DNA of 64,000 nucleotides from Diphasiastrum complanatum (GCA_029204225.1 CM055106.1:38220036-38284035), one strand, 5' to 3'; counted from the first letter of the stretch, positions 10,960 to 21,768 are shown. Numbers and translations: made by a program. The notes: a model not told the origin generated them from the letters alone.

Positions 10960-11400
10960 GGTTCTCCAGCTGTTTTAGGGTTGCTGATAAGTTGGCGACG
11001 TCGGTCAGCCAATGTAGCAAAACGCAAAAAATTCGAAAAACCCGAAGGTGCCCTTAGACTGAAGGTATGCAAATCCCTAAGGCGTCCTTAGATTCAAGGT
11101 AGCAAAGAAGGCAAAAAAGCCAAAAAAAAAAAAAAAAAAAAAAGCCACAAAAGTGCCTTACACTTAAGGCAGTGTAGAAGACGAAGGTGACTTAAACTTA
11201 AAGACAATGAAGAAGGTGAAGGTGCCTTAGATTTTAAAGACAACGAAAAAGACGAAAAAGACGAAGGTGCCTTTAAAATGATTTTTAAGGCATTCTGGCC
11301 ACTTGGCCAGTGTATTGCATTTTTCGCTAAGGAGTGAAAAGGGCAAAGGTGCCTAAAAATTGTTTTAAGGTAAAAGAAGAAAAATGTGAAGGTCCAAAAA
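10960..11400. repeat. degenerate tandem low-complexity tract
   Basis: Purine-rich DNA with repeated variants of GAAGGTGCCTTAGA and AAGGC plus a run of about 22 A at 11,123-11,144. The spacing between units is irregular. No coding or LTR signal was seen. Confidence 0.7.
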
Positions 11401-11409
11401 TATGAAGTC

Positions 11410-12064
11410 TGTGAAAAATACAGATCCTAAGTGGATCTAAACTCCAAGATCATTGGCTTGAATGCTTGCACTCCAAACTACATAAGCTAGGAATTGGCAA
11501 CACATTCTATGCTACCTAGAATGCAAAGAACTTGATCAAAAAGCATTTATCACAAATGGAAACTTCCATAAACATCAAGTGCGGCCCAAAATAGCATTAT
11601 ACAGTCCATAATACATCAGCCTATCACTTTTGGAAAGCACCTAAGATCATACACAATAGCTTGAAGACAATACACACAACAATGCTCTCAATGGAGGAAG
11701 AAACAATGACAATGATCTATTGATCTCAATGAAGCATACAAAAGGTTTCTCCAACCTGTTCTCCACGACTTCCCTACTATTTATGGATGAGGAAGATGAC
11801 TCTCTCTCCTCTCTCTAGAAGGTACTTGACCCTAGATATTCCCTATATAGGAAAAATAGCTAAAAATGGCTTATATGACCAAAATACATCAAAATGGTCT
11901 CATTTTGAAGGGTATGAAGTTTGACACTTCATCATACTGAAAAAATACAGTAAATAAAAACATTGTGGCCTGGTTCACACGTGTGAAACTCCAGAACCAA
12001 AACTATTTACAATTTTAGCCAATTTAGGCCTCAAACTAGCTAGGAAATGTTGACAATTTTCACA
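11410..12064 (-). mobile_element. solo LTR of a copia family related to element C
   Basis: A 655-bp sequence that starts TGTGAAAAAT and ends CAATTTTCACA, matching the LTRs of element C in its ends and much of its body. It is flanked by perfect 5-bp duplications AAGTC (11,405-11,409 and 12,065-12,069). No internal region accompanies it, so it is a solo LTR left by LTR-LTR recombination. Orientation is inferred from element C. Confidence 0.93.
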
Positions 12065-12114
12065 AAGTCGTCCTTCAGATTTTTAGGATGCTCATTACTT
12101 TGAATGATTTGTTT

Positions 12115-12760
12115 AAGGTTGAGCATAGAAAATCCAACAAAGTACCAAAATAGGTAATATGCAACAGTCACAAGTTTGAAGTAAAATATAACCAAATTTG
12201 GTAGTCTAAACTATCTAAATTGAAAATTGATAAGTACCAATTCAAAGAAGCATTGGTACTATAGAGTTTCAGAAAGCTTTGGTGCTCGAGGGTTTCGCCA
12301 ACATCTAACATTTCAGTATTGTTCTTCATATTGCAATAAATTTCTCACCAAATTTTTTCTGTTGCTGCACATTACAATTACCAAAGCACACTGCATGTCA
12401 AAAAGTTGTTTAAAAGCTTCTTATAGCACCAAAGTATCAGAGCAGTAGAAAGTACCAACAGGTAGGACCAAAGTACCAAAGCATCTTATTGTACCAAAGT
12501 ACCAAAACATCTAATAGTACCAAAATATCATATAGTACAAAAGTACTAAACATGCAGAAAGTACAAGAACCTTAATTGGTAGTCTGGAGGATCAAAATTG
12601 TTACACGATAGGTTCAAATAGTATCAATCTTTGGTACCCAAAAATTTCAGAAATATGTTAACATTACAAAAATAGTACAAAACTTGTAAAATTTGAAGTA
12701 ACTAAATCTTAGATTCCACCAATTGCTAAACGACACTAAAATAGTACCAAAAATACCACA
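12115..12760. repeat. field of AGTACCAAA-type short repeats
   Basis: The 9-mer AGTACCAAA and close variants (TACCAAAGT, AGTACAAA, AGTATCA) recur many times at irregular spacing, densest at 12,420-12,560. No gene is evident. The function is unknown. Confidence 0.7.
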
Positions 12761-12835
12761 AAGAATTGTATGCGAGCTGCAAACACAAATAAATATAAAA
12801 AAAAAGTACTTAATTTTATAGATTTATGTGTAAAA

Positions 12836-13164
12836 TGTGAAAGATTTGGGATCAATTCAGATCCAAATCATCTAAAGATCAACTCCACCAATCTTGCCAA
12901 TGTAGAAAAATCAGCATCTACATACAAAATGAGATACAAGAGTCTAATAGAACTTGATCAAACATGAATCAAAACATAAAGTACTGTTGTTGTCCATACA
13001 AAACTAGCAAGCTACTATATTTCACACGTGTGGATCTAAAAATAACAAATATAGATCATTCTACACAGAATTGCAAGTAATCACAAGTATAGTGTACCAA
13101 TGGATAGTAGAACCCAAGAGAACCATGTATAAGCATGAAATTAGATGAAGAAGAGAGAAGACAT
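12836..13164 (-). repeat. inverted copy of the element E LTR, part 1
   Basis: The reverse complement of the 3' two thirds of the LTR at 21,282-21,768, including the block GCATCTACATACAAAATGAG and the ending TGTGAAAGATTT. It is cut at 13,164 by element C and continues at 18,670. Confidence 0.85.
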
Positions 13165-13818
13165 TGTGAAAAAAGTGGATCTTGAATGTATCCAAACTCC
13201 AAAAATACTTGGCTAAGATCTTTGCACAACAAGCTACAAAAGCTAGAAATGGCAAAGCATCCTAATGCTACCTTTGATACACATGAACTTGACAAAGCAT
13301 TCAAGAGACAAAAGAAACTAATAAAAGGTACTGATGGCAGCCAAAAACAACAGCATACTAGCCCTACAACAGCAGCCTACCACTTTTGGAAACCTCTTAA
13401 GATCATACACAAAAGCTTGAAGACAATACACAAAGCAATGCTCTCAATGGAGGAAGAAACTGTGACAATGATCTATTGATCTCTATCAACATTACAATAA
13501 GTTTCTCCAACCTGTTCTCCACAAATTTCAGCCTAATATAGGTGAGAGAGATGACTTCTCTCCTCTCTCTAGAACTTAGGACCCAATTTTAGGACACCAG
13601 TAGCCTAAAATAGCCAATTTTGGCCTATATGTCCAAATAACATGATTTTGGTGTCATTTCAAAGGTCCTGAAGTTTGAGACTTCTTCAATATGAAATATA
13701 TACTAAAATAAAAGTATCTAAGCCTCTTTCACACGTGTGAAAGGTTAGATCCAAAACTATGTACAAAAATTGCCAATTTAGGCCTCAAACTAGCTAGGAA
13801 ATGTTGGCAATTTTCACA
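13165..13818 (-). repeat. 3' LTR of element C
   Basis: TGTGAAAAAA to CAATTTTCACA, full length. It has the palindrome TTTCACACGTGTGAAA at 13,727-13,742. Confidence 0.92.
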
Positions 13819-13831
13819 CTCCCTCTTCAAC

Positions 13832-16168
13832 TTAACTTGCTAGTTTTACAGCACTATTTTGCTCCAACTTAAGAATGATCTCCATCATGATAATAGATCT
13901 CTTCTCAAGTGTTCTAATATGTACAATATGAAGTACAACATAATTGATATAGATAATAGTGTCCATATAGGATGCTTCACTATTTCTTACATCAATTTTG
14001 CATAGAATGGTGAACAAGATACATGTAAAAGAACATAGAATTGTAATGAAAGGATTCCTCCATGTATCCACCTTTGAATTCTCTGTAAAACAGCAGCAAA
14101 CAAGTTGTAAGTGAAAATAACCAACAAGCATTTGCATGCCTCCTCCATATTCCACTATGCCCATAGTGAATGCACCATGTATCTTCATGAATGAACCTCC
14201 ATCACCACCTTGCCTTTGTAGATCTCCAATCCATGAAAGCCCTTGAGTGAATGAATGCCAAAATGATGTGTTCTCTACTCCATTTGAGTGAGCAAAACCT
14301 GAACTTGAAATACTTGAAGTATCTCTACAATATTTGCATACAACCCTTGATCCTACAATGTCAACAATTTGCCAATTTGCCAACACTAGGATGCTAGATC
14401 TTGAACTTTGCTCAAAAGTAAGCATATTGACCACTTAAATATCTTTCAAGATTTGAATGAATGCATGTACTTGATCATAAAAACCAGCAATGATAACTAT
14501 TCCATCTGCAAGATCCAAAGGATGCAAAACTATGGAACTAGTTTCATTGAATTTTGACAATTCCAACACATTGACATGACAATGCTCATACATGAGATTA
14601 AACAAGGTAGAGTAAAAGGACACTTCCTTGCTGCTCCAAGAACCTTACTTGAACCTTCAAGAACCTGTAAAAATAGATCCAAAATGCTTTGCCCATGTGG
14701 CTCCCCTTTGATGCTTTTGACTAGCTTCCAATTGCTACTTGCCTCTTGGTGTTGATGAAGCAATTCAAGATCAACATCTTGATCTTCCAACAAAACATCA
14801 AGGACTTTGCATTTATAAACATATTCAGATCTGAACCTCTAAATATACTCCCTCTCAAACACATGATTAACATCCCACAAGATCTCATCATTGCTTGATT
14901 TCAACCTTTCATTATAGTTAGTGAAAACAATGTCACCATCATAATTCAAAAGATAGATTTTTACAATTTTATCCGACATGAAGTAGAGTAGATGAAATTG
15001 AGTATCAAACTTAATCAAATCAGCCCATTTGAGTTCAAACCAAACCTCAATGAGCTCACCAATGAGATCTTCCTTGCCTTGAAGAAATTGTCACTTGAGT
15101 TGCTCCATGTAGTCTTCTTCATCCAACCTTTTGCCATCTTGATCAGGCATGAACACTCCACCACAATTATAGCATCCTTTGAGTTGATGAAGAGACTTAA
15201 GATCCATGCCTTGGATCTTATCAAGAGTCACTCTTCCTTTGCCCTTTCCTTCACAAGACTCCCTCTTAATGATCACACCACAAAAGTTAGCAATCTCCCT
15301 CTTGATAGTTGCATCATAAGAAATGGAAGAATCTCGAACATTAGAAGCCATGAAAAGAACACACATGACCTTCAACATAAGAATGATTGAAGTACTTTTT
15401 CTTGTCAAGCCTGGACTTCTAATCAGTGATATAGGTAATGATAATGAACTCTCACTATCATTCACAAAAGCATCATTCAAGGTACATCCTACTTCGAACA
15501 CTTCACATTCATCTCTCTCTTTTGACTTGAGATCTTCCTCACCAAGTCTCATGATAGAACCTTTTGATCTACTTTCTTTATGAATACATGTGACACCACT
15601 TGTTGCACAAATGACTTTCTTGGACTCATCACATAAAGATGCAAAAGAACCTTTTTCTTCAAACATGCTCAAAGTAGCATCTTTTTTCCAAATGAGTAAA
15701 TAAGTCATTAGCAACAACCATTTCCAAAGACAAGTTTTCATCACCTTTATTGATGAAGTTAGCTCTCTTCTTACCTTTTCCATTTTTGCACTTGCCATGT
15801 AGTTCCATTGAAGAGCCACCAAGACTTGAAAATCTATGAGTAGAAGAGTTCAAACATGATACTAATTTAGCACCACATGACTCCATTTGACTAGTAGGTA
15901 GCACTAGTCCATCTTCAAGATCCAATGGATCCAAAACATTGATCATAGATTCACCAAATGTTGTCAAGTTAGCACAGAAATAACTATGTCCAAGAAGCTC
16001 ATTAGATCTCAACCTAGATCTAGCATAAGGAAGCTCTTTAGACTTTGCATAAGATATACCAATCTTATTGATGCTAGGAATTGACTTTTGAAAGTTGAAA
16101 GAACCACCAACATCCATTTCATTCCTCTTGTTAGACATAAAGTCTACCTTGTCTATTGCCCCTAGCAA
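13832..16168 (-). pseudogene. conserved unknown coding region of element C (in place of integrase/RT)
   Basis: About 2.3 kb in several frames (15,659-16,168; 15,091-15,822; 14,530-14,793; 13,832-14,623 with one TAA at 14,435). Recognisable shared segments with element E and the 54.8-kb fragment are YAKSK.LPYARSR, HGKCK..KGK.RANFIN, SGVTC.HKESRS.GSI.RLGE, FEVGCTLNDAFVNDSE, KIQGMDLKSLHQLKG and DGKRLDEEDYMEQ. C-terminal features are NVLELSKFN, LDLADGIVIIAGF, a hydrophobic run (FITILCSFTCILFTILC) and a second one (IIYINYVVLHIVHI). I do not recognise the protein. It is not integrase, RT or RNase H. Confidence 0.7.
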
Positions 16169-17032
16169 TCAAGACATCTCCCTTAGTAATGAAGCAAACA
16201 TCCCCAACAAACTTTGTCTTGTACCCTTTCTTTAACATTTGACCAACACTTAGCAAATTCCTTGAAAGTGAAGGAATGTAAAGAACATCATCAAGCCTTG
16301 CATTCCTATTAGTAGAAAGACAAATAGGAATTGAGCCAATACCTTTGATCATACACTCACCACCATTTGGCATGTGAACCACTTTCTTGGTTCCAACATA
16401 AGAGATCAAAGAAGTAAAGAACTCCTTGTGACTAGTCATGTGTGAACTAGATCCACTATATTGCAACCTATGTTCTTCAGCCAATAAGATTTCTTGCAAG
16501 TCAACCACACTTGGAAGACTCTTTGAATGGCAAAACTTTGCACAAGGTTAGCATGTTCATCTAGCAAACCATTCAACATAACCTGGACTATTTCACCATC
16601 TTTTATGCTTTCATCAATGCATGCTAGATCATCACTTAAGGACTTAACCCTCAAGACAAATGCATGAGCACTTTCTCCCTCTCTTTGTATACTAGAAAAT
16701 ATTTGCCTCCTTAGGGTCAATACCCTAGATGTGGACTTTGATTCAAAGAGCTTCTTCAAGGCATTCCATGCCTCACTTGCACTTTGACTATTACCAGCTT
16801 CCTTGAGAAGTTCATTGGTAACATTCACTTTAATGATATGAAGAGCCCTTTTGGCCTTCTTATCAAACCTTTGTTGCTCTTGAACTATGGGTGGCCTCTC
16901 TTCAGTTCCTGCAACTATGTCCATGAGTTCATTCAACTCAAGTAAGGATTCCATCCTCACTTTCCAGGTAGAGTAGTTTGATGAACTCAACCTATCATTA
17001 GTTTCTAACATGATCCCACCATTGGAAGCCAT
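16131..17032 (-). pseudogene. copia-type gag and protease remnant of element C
   Basis: Gag starts at 17,032 (MASNGGIMLETNDR) with NYSTWKVRMESLLELNE, then SKSTSRVLTLRRQ and LVQSFAIQ. A frameshift near 16,500 leads to the frame 16,131-16,508. Compared with element E, the zinc knuckle and the first protease residues are deleted: EEHRLQ runs straight into YSGSSSHMTSHKEFF, so the catalytic Asp of the D-S-G motif is lost. The protease body (GIGSIPICLS, LYIPSLSRNLLSVGQM) remains. Confidence 0.88.
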
Positions 17033-18167
17033 GAATATAATGATTCTTCAACTTTTAGGCTTTGTCCTAATGCACCTACTCACTTTCCTCTCAACAAATG
17101 ATGGATAAGGAGATCTCAAAAGATCTAGGACCCTAAAACACTTATATCTTGAACCTGGCTGGTTTCCAAGCATAGAAAGGAAGATTGAAAACACATGCAA
17201 CACTTTGCACACACTAAAAATGGATTACAAACTCAAACCAACCTGAACACACTCTTTCTTAAGCTCTCAAACTTTTCAACAAGTGACCAAATCAAGCTAT
17301 GGTGTGAAGAGTTACTTGCATTCTTAGAAAATACAAAAGACTAGGCTGCCAAGAATACCTAGAATTGAACAAACTTGATCAACATATGATCAACACACTA
17401 AGATATTGATTCAACTTATAAACCCACATGTAAACCACACTTCTAGAAGTTTTTAAACTCTATCAAGTCATAAGTATAAGCTTTAGAGTGAATGAAAGAG
17501 CACACTTAGTGAATCACAAGACTAGCTTCACTAGCTTGTCAAATCTTGGTGTTTAGATGTAAATCTAAGATCACTTCACATGAGAATGTTTCTCAACCTG
17601 TTAAGAACTTGAAAACACATTTGCATAATGGTTAAAACCTTCCAGCAAATGCTCCAATCAAATTACATTAGGAGAGTTACTTACATGCTCAACAAAGTAC
17701 ACCAAAATTTATGCAAAAGTTTGTTGACAATCTGTTCACCCAAAAGGGGATCTTTCATCCAAGTGGGAGCTTTGCTCAACCTTTTGGAGAAATACAAAAT
17801 CACTCAAAGAGTATTTGTCATCCACTTAAGGAGAAGGTTCATCCACTTAAGGAGAGTGTTCATCCACAGAAGTGGAGATTGTCAACAATACATTGAATAG
17901 AACATTGTTAGTATTGAATATGCACAAGCCTCACAATCAACAAATGACTAGGTGTTATGATCCAATCCAAAATAGATTCTTCTCAGCCTCTGATCTTCAA
18001 TAGACCTGAAATATGCTTCTATCCACAAGTTCAACTCACAAAACAAAGGTTGGTAAGATTTGATCAACAACGCAATGCATAATCATGCTAGAACTTGATC
18101 AAACATCCAAATATCACCATAAATGGAACCCTTACTAAAAATAACAGCCAACTAGCTCTGATACCAT

Positions 18168-18669
18168 GTGAAAAAAGTGGATCTTGAATGTATTCAAAGT
18201 CTCAAAATACTTGGCTAAGGTCTTTGCTACCACTTTTGGAAACCTCTTAAGATCATACACAAAAGCTTGAAGACAATACACAAAGCAATGCTCTCAATGG
18301 AGGAAGAAACTGTGACAATGATCTATTGATCTCTCTCAACAATACAATAAGTTTCTCCAACCTGTTCTCCACAAATTTTAGCCTAATATAGGTGAGAAAG
18401 ATGACTCTCTCTCCTCTCTCTAGAACTTAGGACCCAATTTTAGGGCACCAGTACCCTAAAATAGCCAATTTTGGCCTATATGTCCAAATAACATAATTTT
18501 GGTGTCATTTCGAAGGTCCTGAAGTTTGAGACTTCTTCAATATGAAATATATATCAAAATAAAAGTATCTAGGCCTCTTTCACACGTGTGAAGGGTTAGA
18601 TCCAAAACTATGTACAAAGACTACCAATTTAGGCCTCAAACTAGCTAGGAAATGTTGACAATTTTCACA
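18168..18669 (-). repeat. 5' LTR of element C, internally deleted
   Basis: The same ends as the partner LTR, but about 150 bp after CTTTGC is missing. The initiator tRNA-Met primer site is immediately adjacent at 18,156-18,167. Confidence 0.92.
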
Positions 18670-18833
18670 TATATGTCTCTCCACGAGTTACATCCTTTTA
18701 TAACAGGTCCAAACCCTATATGGCCACTTGGCTTTCCCCTCAAAATGTAAACCCTACTATTTTTGGGTCTAGATTCAATGTACCCAACATTTAAATTTGA
18801 ATCTACTCAAACTCGACTTCTAACTTTCCCACA
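18670..18833 (-). repeat. inverted copy of the element E LTR, part 2
   Basis: Continues the LTR interrupted by element C and ends CTTTCCCACA, the complement of the LTR start TGTGGGAAAG. It shares GGCCACTTGGC and GTGGAGAGACATAT (as complement) with 21,390-21,440. Confidence 0.87.
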
Positions 18834-18870
18834 ATTTCAAAAAGTTTTTATGAAATTGTGGGAAAGTTAG
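18820..18870. repeat. perfect 20-bp inverted repeat with 11-nt loop
   Basis: Arm CTAACTTTCCCACAATTTCA at 18,820-18,839 is the exact reverse complement of 18,851-18,870. The left arm is the end of the inverted LTR. The right arm begins a sequence related to the region upstream of the LTR at 21,282. Confidence 0.9.
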
Positions 18871-19059
18871 ACTAATGAACTTTGAAAAGTCAAACTCTAA
18901 GTCTAACATAAAGTTGGCTGCAATTTGCCAAATATAGAGATGTGGGATACATTACTCACAAGATTTCAGACGAAATCACGTAGTCAGATCATGCTGCTCA
19001 AAGATCAGCTGACAAATATGCAATGAGATGGTAAAGACCTCACTTCCTGTATTAGGAAG

Positions 19060-19989
19060 ATGAAGAATCTATTCTTTTCACTACACAATTCTGGAGCAAA
19101 AAATCTAGTATTAGCAGAGAAGCAGCTTACTTATCTGTTGAGAGCCTTACCAAGATCCTTCCAGACAACCAGAATGTTGCTAGCAAAGGATCCTACAATG
19201 ACATTTGAAAAGACCATTGTTGAGATTCGAGAAGAAGTCGAAGCTCGAGAGTATCTTGATCACAAGGATGCTTCTGACCAAGCCCTCTACAACAACAAGG
19301 AGAAAGCAAAGAAGCAAATCAAGCCTAAGAGAGAGTCAGATCAAAAGCAGGATCGAGATCAGTAAGCAGAAGGAGCCAGCAAAGGCAAGTGAAAGAACAA
19401 AGGAAGGTCAAAACAGCATAGTAGAGACAAGAAGACATGCGTGAGATGCAAACGTGAAGGACATACTGTCGATTCGTGTTGGCTTAATCCAAAAATTGAG
19501 TGTATCCACTATCATAAAAATGGTCATGCAGCTATGGACTGCCGCCAGAACCCAAGAAACAAACAAGTTCAAAACAGACAAGAGAACAATAATAGTTCGT
19601 CTTATATCGAGGAGCTAGAGAGCTCAAAGATGGGCGAAGAAAGATTGAATCACGAAAATTCAACCGTCTACATCTATGCAGACATGTGTGCAGTATCAAC
19701 ACCTGACACACATGAAGTAATCCTTGATTTAGGAGTTACCTTGCACTTCGTTACATCAAGACAGATCATGTCTGATTTCCGAAGCCCAGATCCATCAAGA
19801 TTTATCGTTTTTGGAAATAGATCAAAGCATCAAGAGAATGGTATTGGTTCACTATGGCTCAACATAAACGATAGAGAGAGACGACTCAAAGATATTCTGT
19901 TCATGCCTACACTGCAACATGACTTGCTATCAGTGGCAAGAATAGTTGACGCGTGTAACATTCTCAGACGAAGCATGCAATGTTGTTGA
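19060..19989 (+). pseudogene. copia gag, zinc knuckles and protease (fragment D)
   Basis: Frames 19,060-19,365 (gag), then 19,441-19,989. They hold a knuckle CVRCKREGHTVDSC (C-x2-C-x4-H-x4-C) and a second one, CIHYHKNGHAAMDC, in which the second cysteine is tyrosine. The protease region reads VILDLGVTLHFVTS, so the usual D-S-G-A-T is altered to D-L-G-V-T. A basic, lysine-rich stretch (KEKAKKQIKPKRE) precedes the knuckles. Confidence 0.85.
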
Positions 19990-21142
19990 TGCAAGTACCA
20001 GTACACTGATCACTCAAGGTAGAAGAAAAACCAACCTATATCACTTGAAGGTACGCCTACCTGCAGATCAAGTGCATCAGACTCATGATGATTCGCCAGA
20101 TACTCTATGGCACAAGAGACTATGCCATATGAATTCAATGGCACTATATCAAGCAAGTCATCATGGAACAATCACAGGGGTGAGCATCTTGAATGCAACC
20201 AATTCGATGACTTGTGATGCATGTAAAAGGGTAAGATGTCACGTACTCCTTCTGTCAAAGACTCTTACAGAACTACAAAGATTTTGGAGCTTGTACATTT
20301 AGACATCTGTGGATCTTTCAACGTGATCTCAGTAGGAGGCTCAAATATTACATCACCTTTATTGATGATTATAGTAAGTTTGTCAAAGTCTACTTTATTC
20401 ACAATAAATCAGAAGCATTTGACAAGTTCATAGAGTATGTGAATTGGGCGGAAAGATGCACTAGAAATAATGTGAAGCAGATCAGAACAGATCAAGGTGG
20501 AGATTACATCTCAAACTGATATACTGATTTCTGCAATGATCGTGAAATCATTCACAAAAAAACTGCATCTTATACACCGCAGCACAATGTTGTTGCAGAA
20601 AGAAAGAACATGACTCTAATGGAATCTGCCAGTTGCATGATGGCCTATTCGAAGGCTCCAAGTGGGCTGAAGTAGTAGCTACAGGTGCTTACATTCAGAA
20701 CAAGACAGGAAAATCTGGTGTTTCTCACACGACACCACACAAATTATGGTGGGGTAGAAAACTCAATCTGATTCATATTTGAATCTTTGGCTATGCAGCT
20801 TATGCACATGTTCCTGATAAGCTTCAAAAGAAGCTTGATGAGAAAGCAGAACAAGGATATCTTGTAGGATATGACAATCATTCGTCATATTATAGAGTCT
20901 ATATGCCAGAGACAAACACAATGAAGACAATCAGAGACGTCAAATTCGATAAGAGCAGAACGATAGCCAACAATGATTTTATTAGTTATGAAGTTCTTGG
21001 AAGACAGTACTATGATCTACCAACTGTGACAGAGGAGCAGAGGACAAACACTCAAATGAAGATGTTCGAGTCGCACCTCATTCAAGTGACGAATGAGACG
21101 AAGAAAATTTTGCAAGCCAGCCTACTGCTACAATACCTATAA
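19946..21142 (+). pseudogene. copia integrase region (fragment D)
   Basis: Pieces of the pre-integrase domain (LWHKRLCHMNSMALYQASHHG ... CDACKR), the integrase core (HLDICGSF, IRTDQGGDY, VVAERKN) and the C-terminal region (GRQYYDLPTVTEEQ). Stops occur at about 20,520 and 20,780 and there are several frameshifts. Confidence 0.82.
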
Positions 21143-21281
21143 ACCAAAATGGTTTCGGACCTAGCAGATCAGAACATTTTGGTAAATTGTCAATAAGAGG
21201 CCAAAACTCATTTTAGACTTAGAGATAAACTTTTTGAAGTTATATTAGTTTAAAATACATTCAATAAACACTTTTTGAAAG

Positions 21282-21768
21282 TGTGGGAAAGTTGGTAGTC
21301 GATTTTGAGAGAGATTCAAATTTGAACTTTGGGTACATGGAATCTAGACCCAAAAATAGTAGGGTTTACATTTTGGAGGGAAAGCCAAGTGGCCAAATAG
21401 GGTTTGGAAACTCTATAAAAAACTCGTGGAGAGACATATCTTCTCTCTTCTCTCTCTCATTTTATCATTATACATGGTTCTCATTGGTGCACTATCTTGG
21501 TGTTATCTTGCAATCTTGTGTGTAGAATGCTCATTTATTGCTATTTTCGGTTTCACAAGTGTGAAATACAGTAAGGTACTGTAATTGTACGGACAGCAAA
21601 CATATTTTATGTTTTGGTTCATATTTGATCAATATCTCTTAGATTTTGCATCTCATTTTGTATGTAGATGCTGATTTTTCTACATTGGCAGGATTGTTGG
21701 TTTGCTCCTTATTGTAACCAAAAATCAGGGACATGGATTGGATCTTGAATGATCTGAAATCCTTCACA
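21282..21768 (+). repeat. 5' LTR of element E
   Basis: TGTGGGAAAG to CCTTCACA, 487 bp. A TATA-box-like CTATAAAA is at 21,413-21,420, and TTTCACAAGTGTGAAA is at 21,551-21,566. It ends directly at the primer site. Confidence 0.9.

Larger units (their letters stand above)
13165..18669 (-). mobile_element. LTR retrotransposon C: gag, protease and a coding region of unknown function, no RT
   Basis: A minus-strand element with LTRs 13,165-13,818 (654 bp) and 18,168-18,669 (502 bp, with about 150 bp missing internally). Its primer binding site TGGTATCAGAGC lies at 18,156-18,167 and a purine tract (GAAGAGGGAG on the minus strand) sits against the left LTR. Flanks GACAT and TATAT each differ by one base from GATAT, the sequence at the same place in the uninterrupted LTR at 21.4 kb, so the target duplication has decayed. 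Inside are gag and protease remnants of the copia type, then about 2.3 kb of coding sequence with no integrase, RT or RNase H motifs. Confidence 0.88.
18936..21170 (+). mobile_element. copia fragment D (gag to integrase), truncated at both ends
   Basis: A plus-strand fragment without its own LTRs. It starts inside gag (LKDQLTNMQ) and runs through zinc knuckles, protease, pre-integrase and integrase to the region after GYDNHSSYYRVYMPE. RT and RNase H are missing. Multiple stops and frameshifts are present. It resembles element H at 56-59 kb in gag and knuckle arrangement. Sequences just outside it on both sides are inverted copies of each other (about 18,871-18,935 versus 21,170-21,260). Confidence 0.88.
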
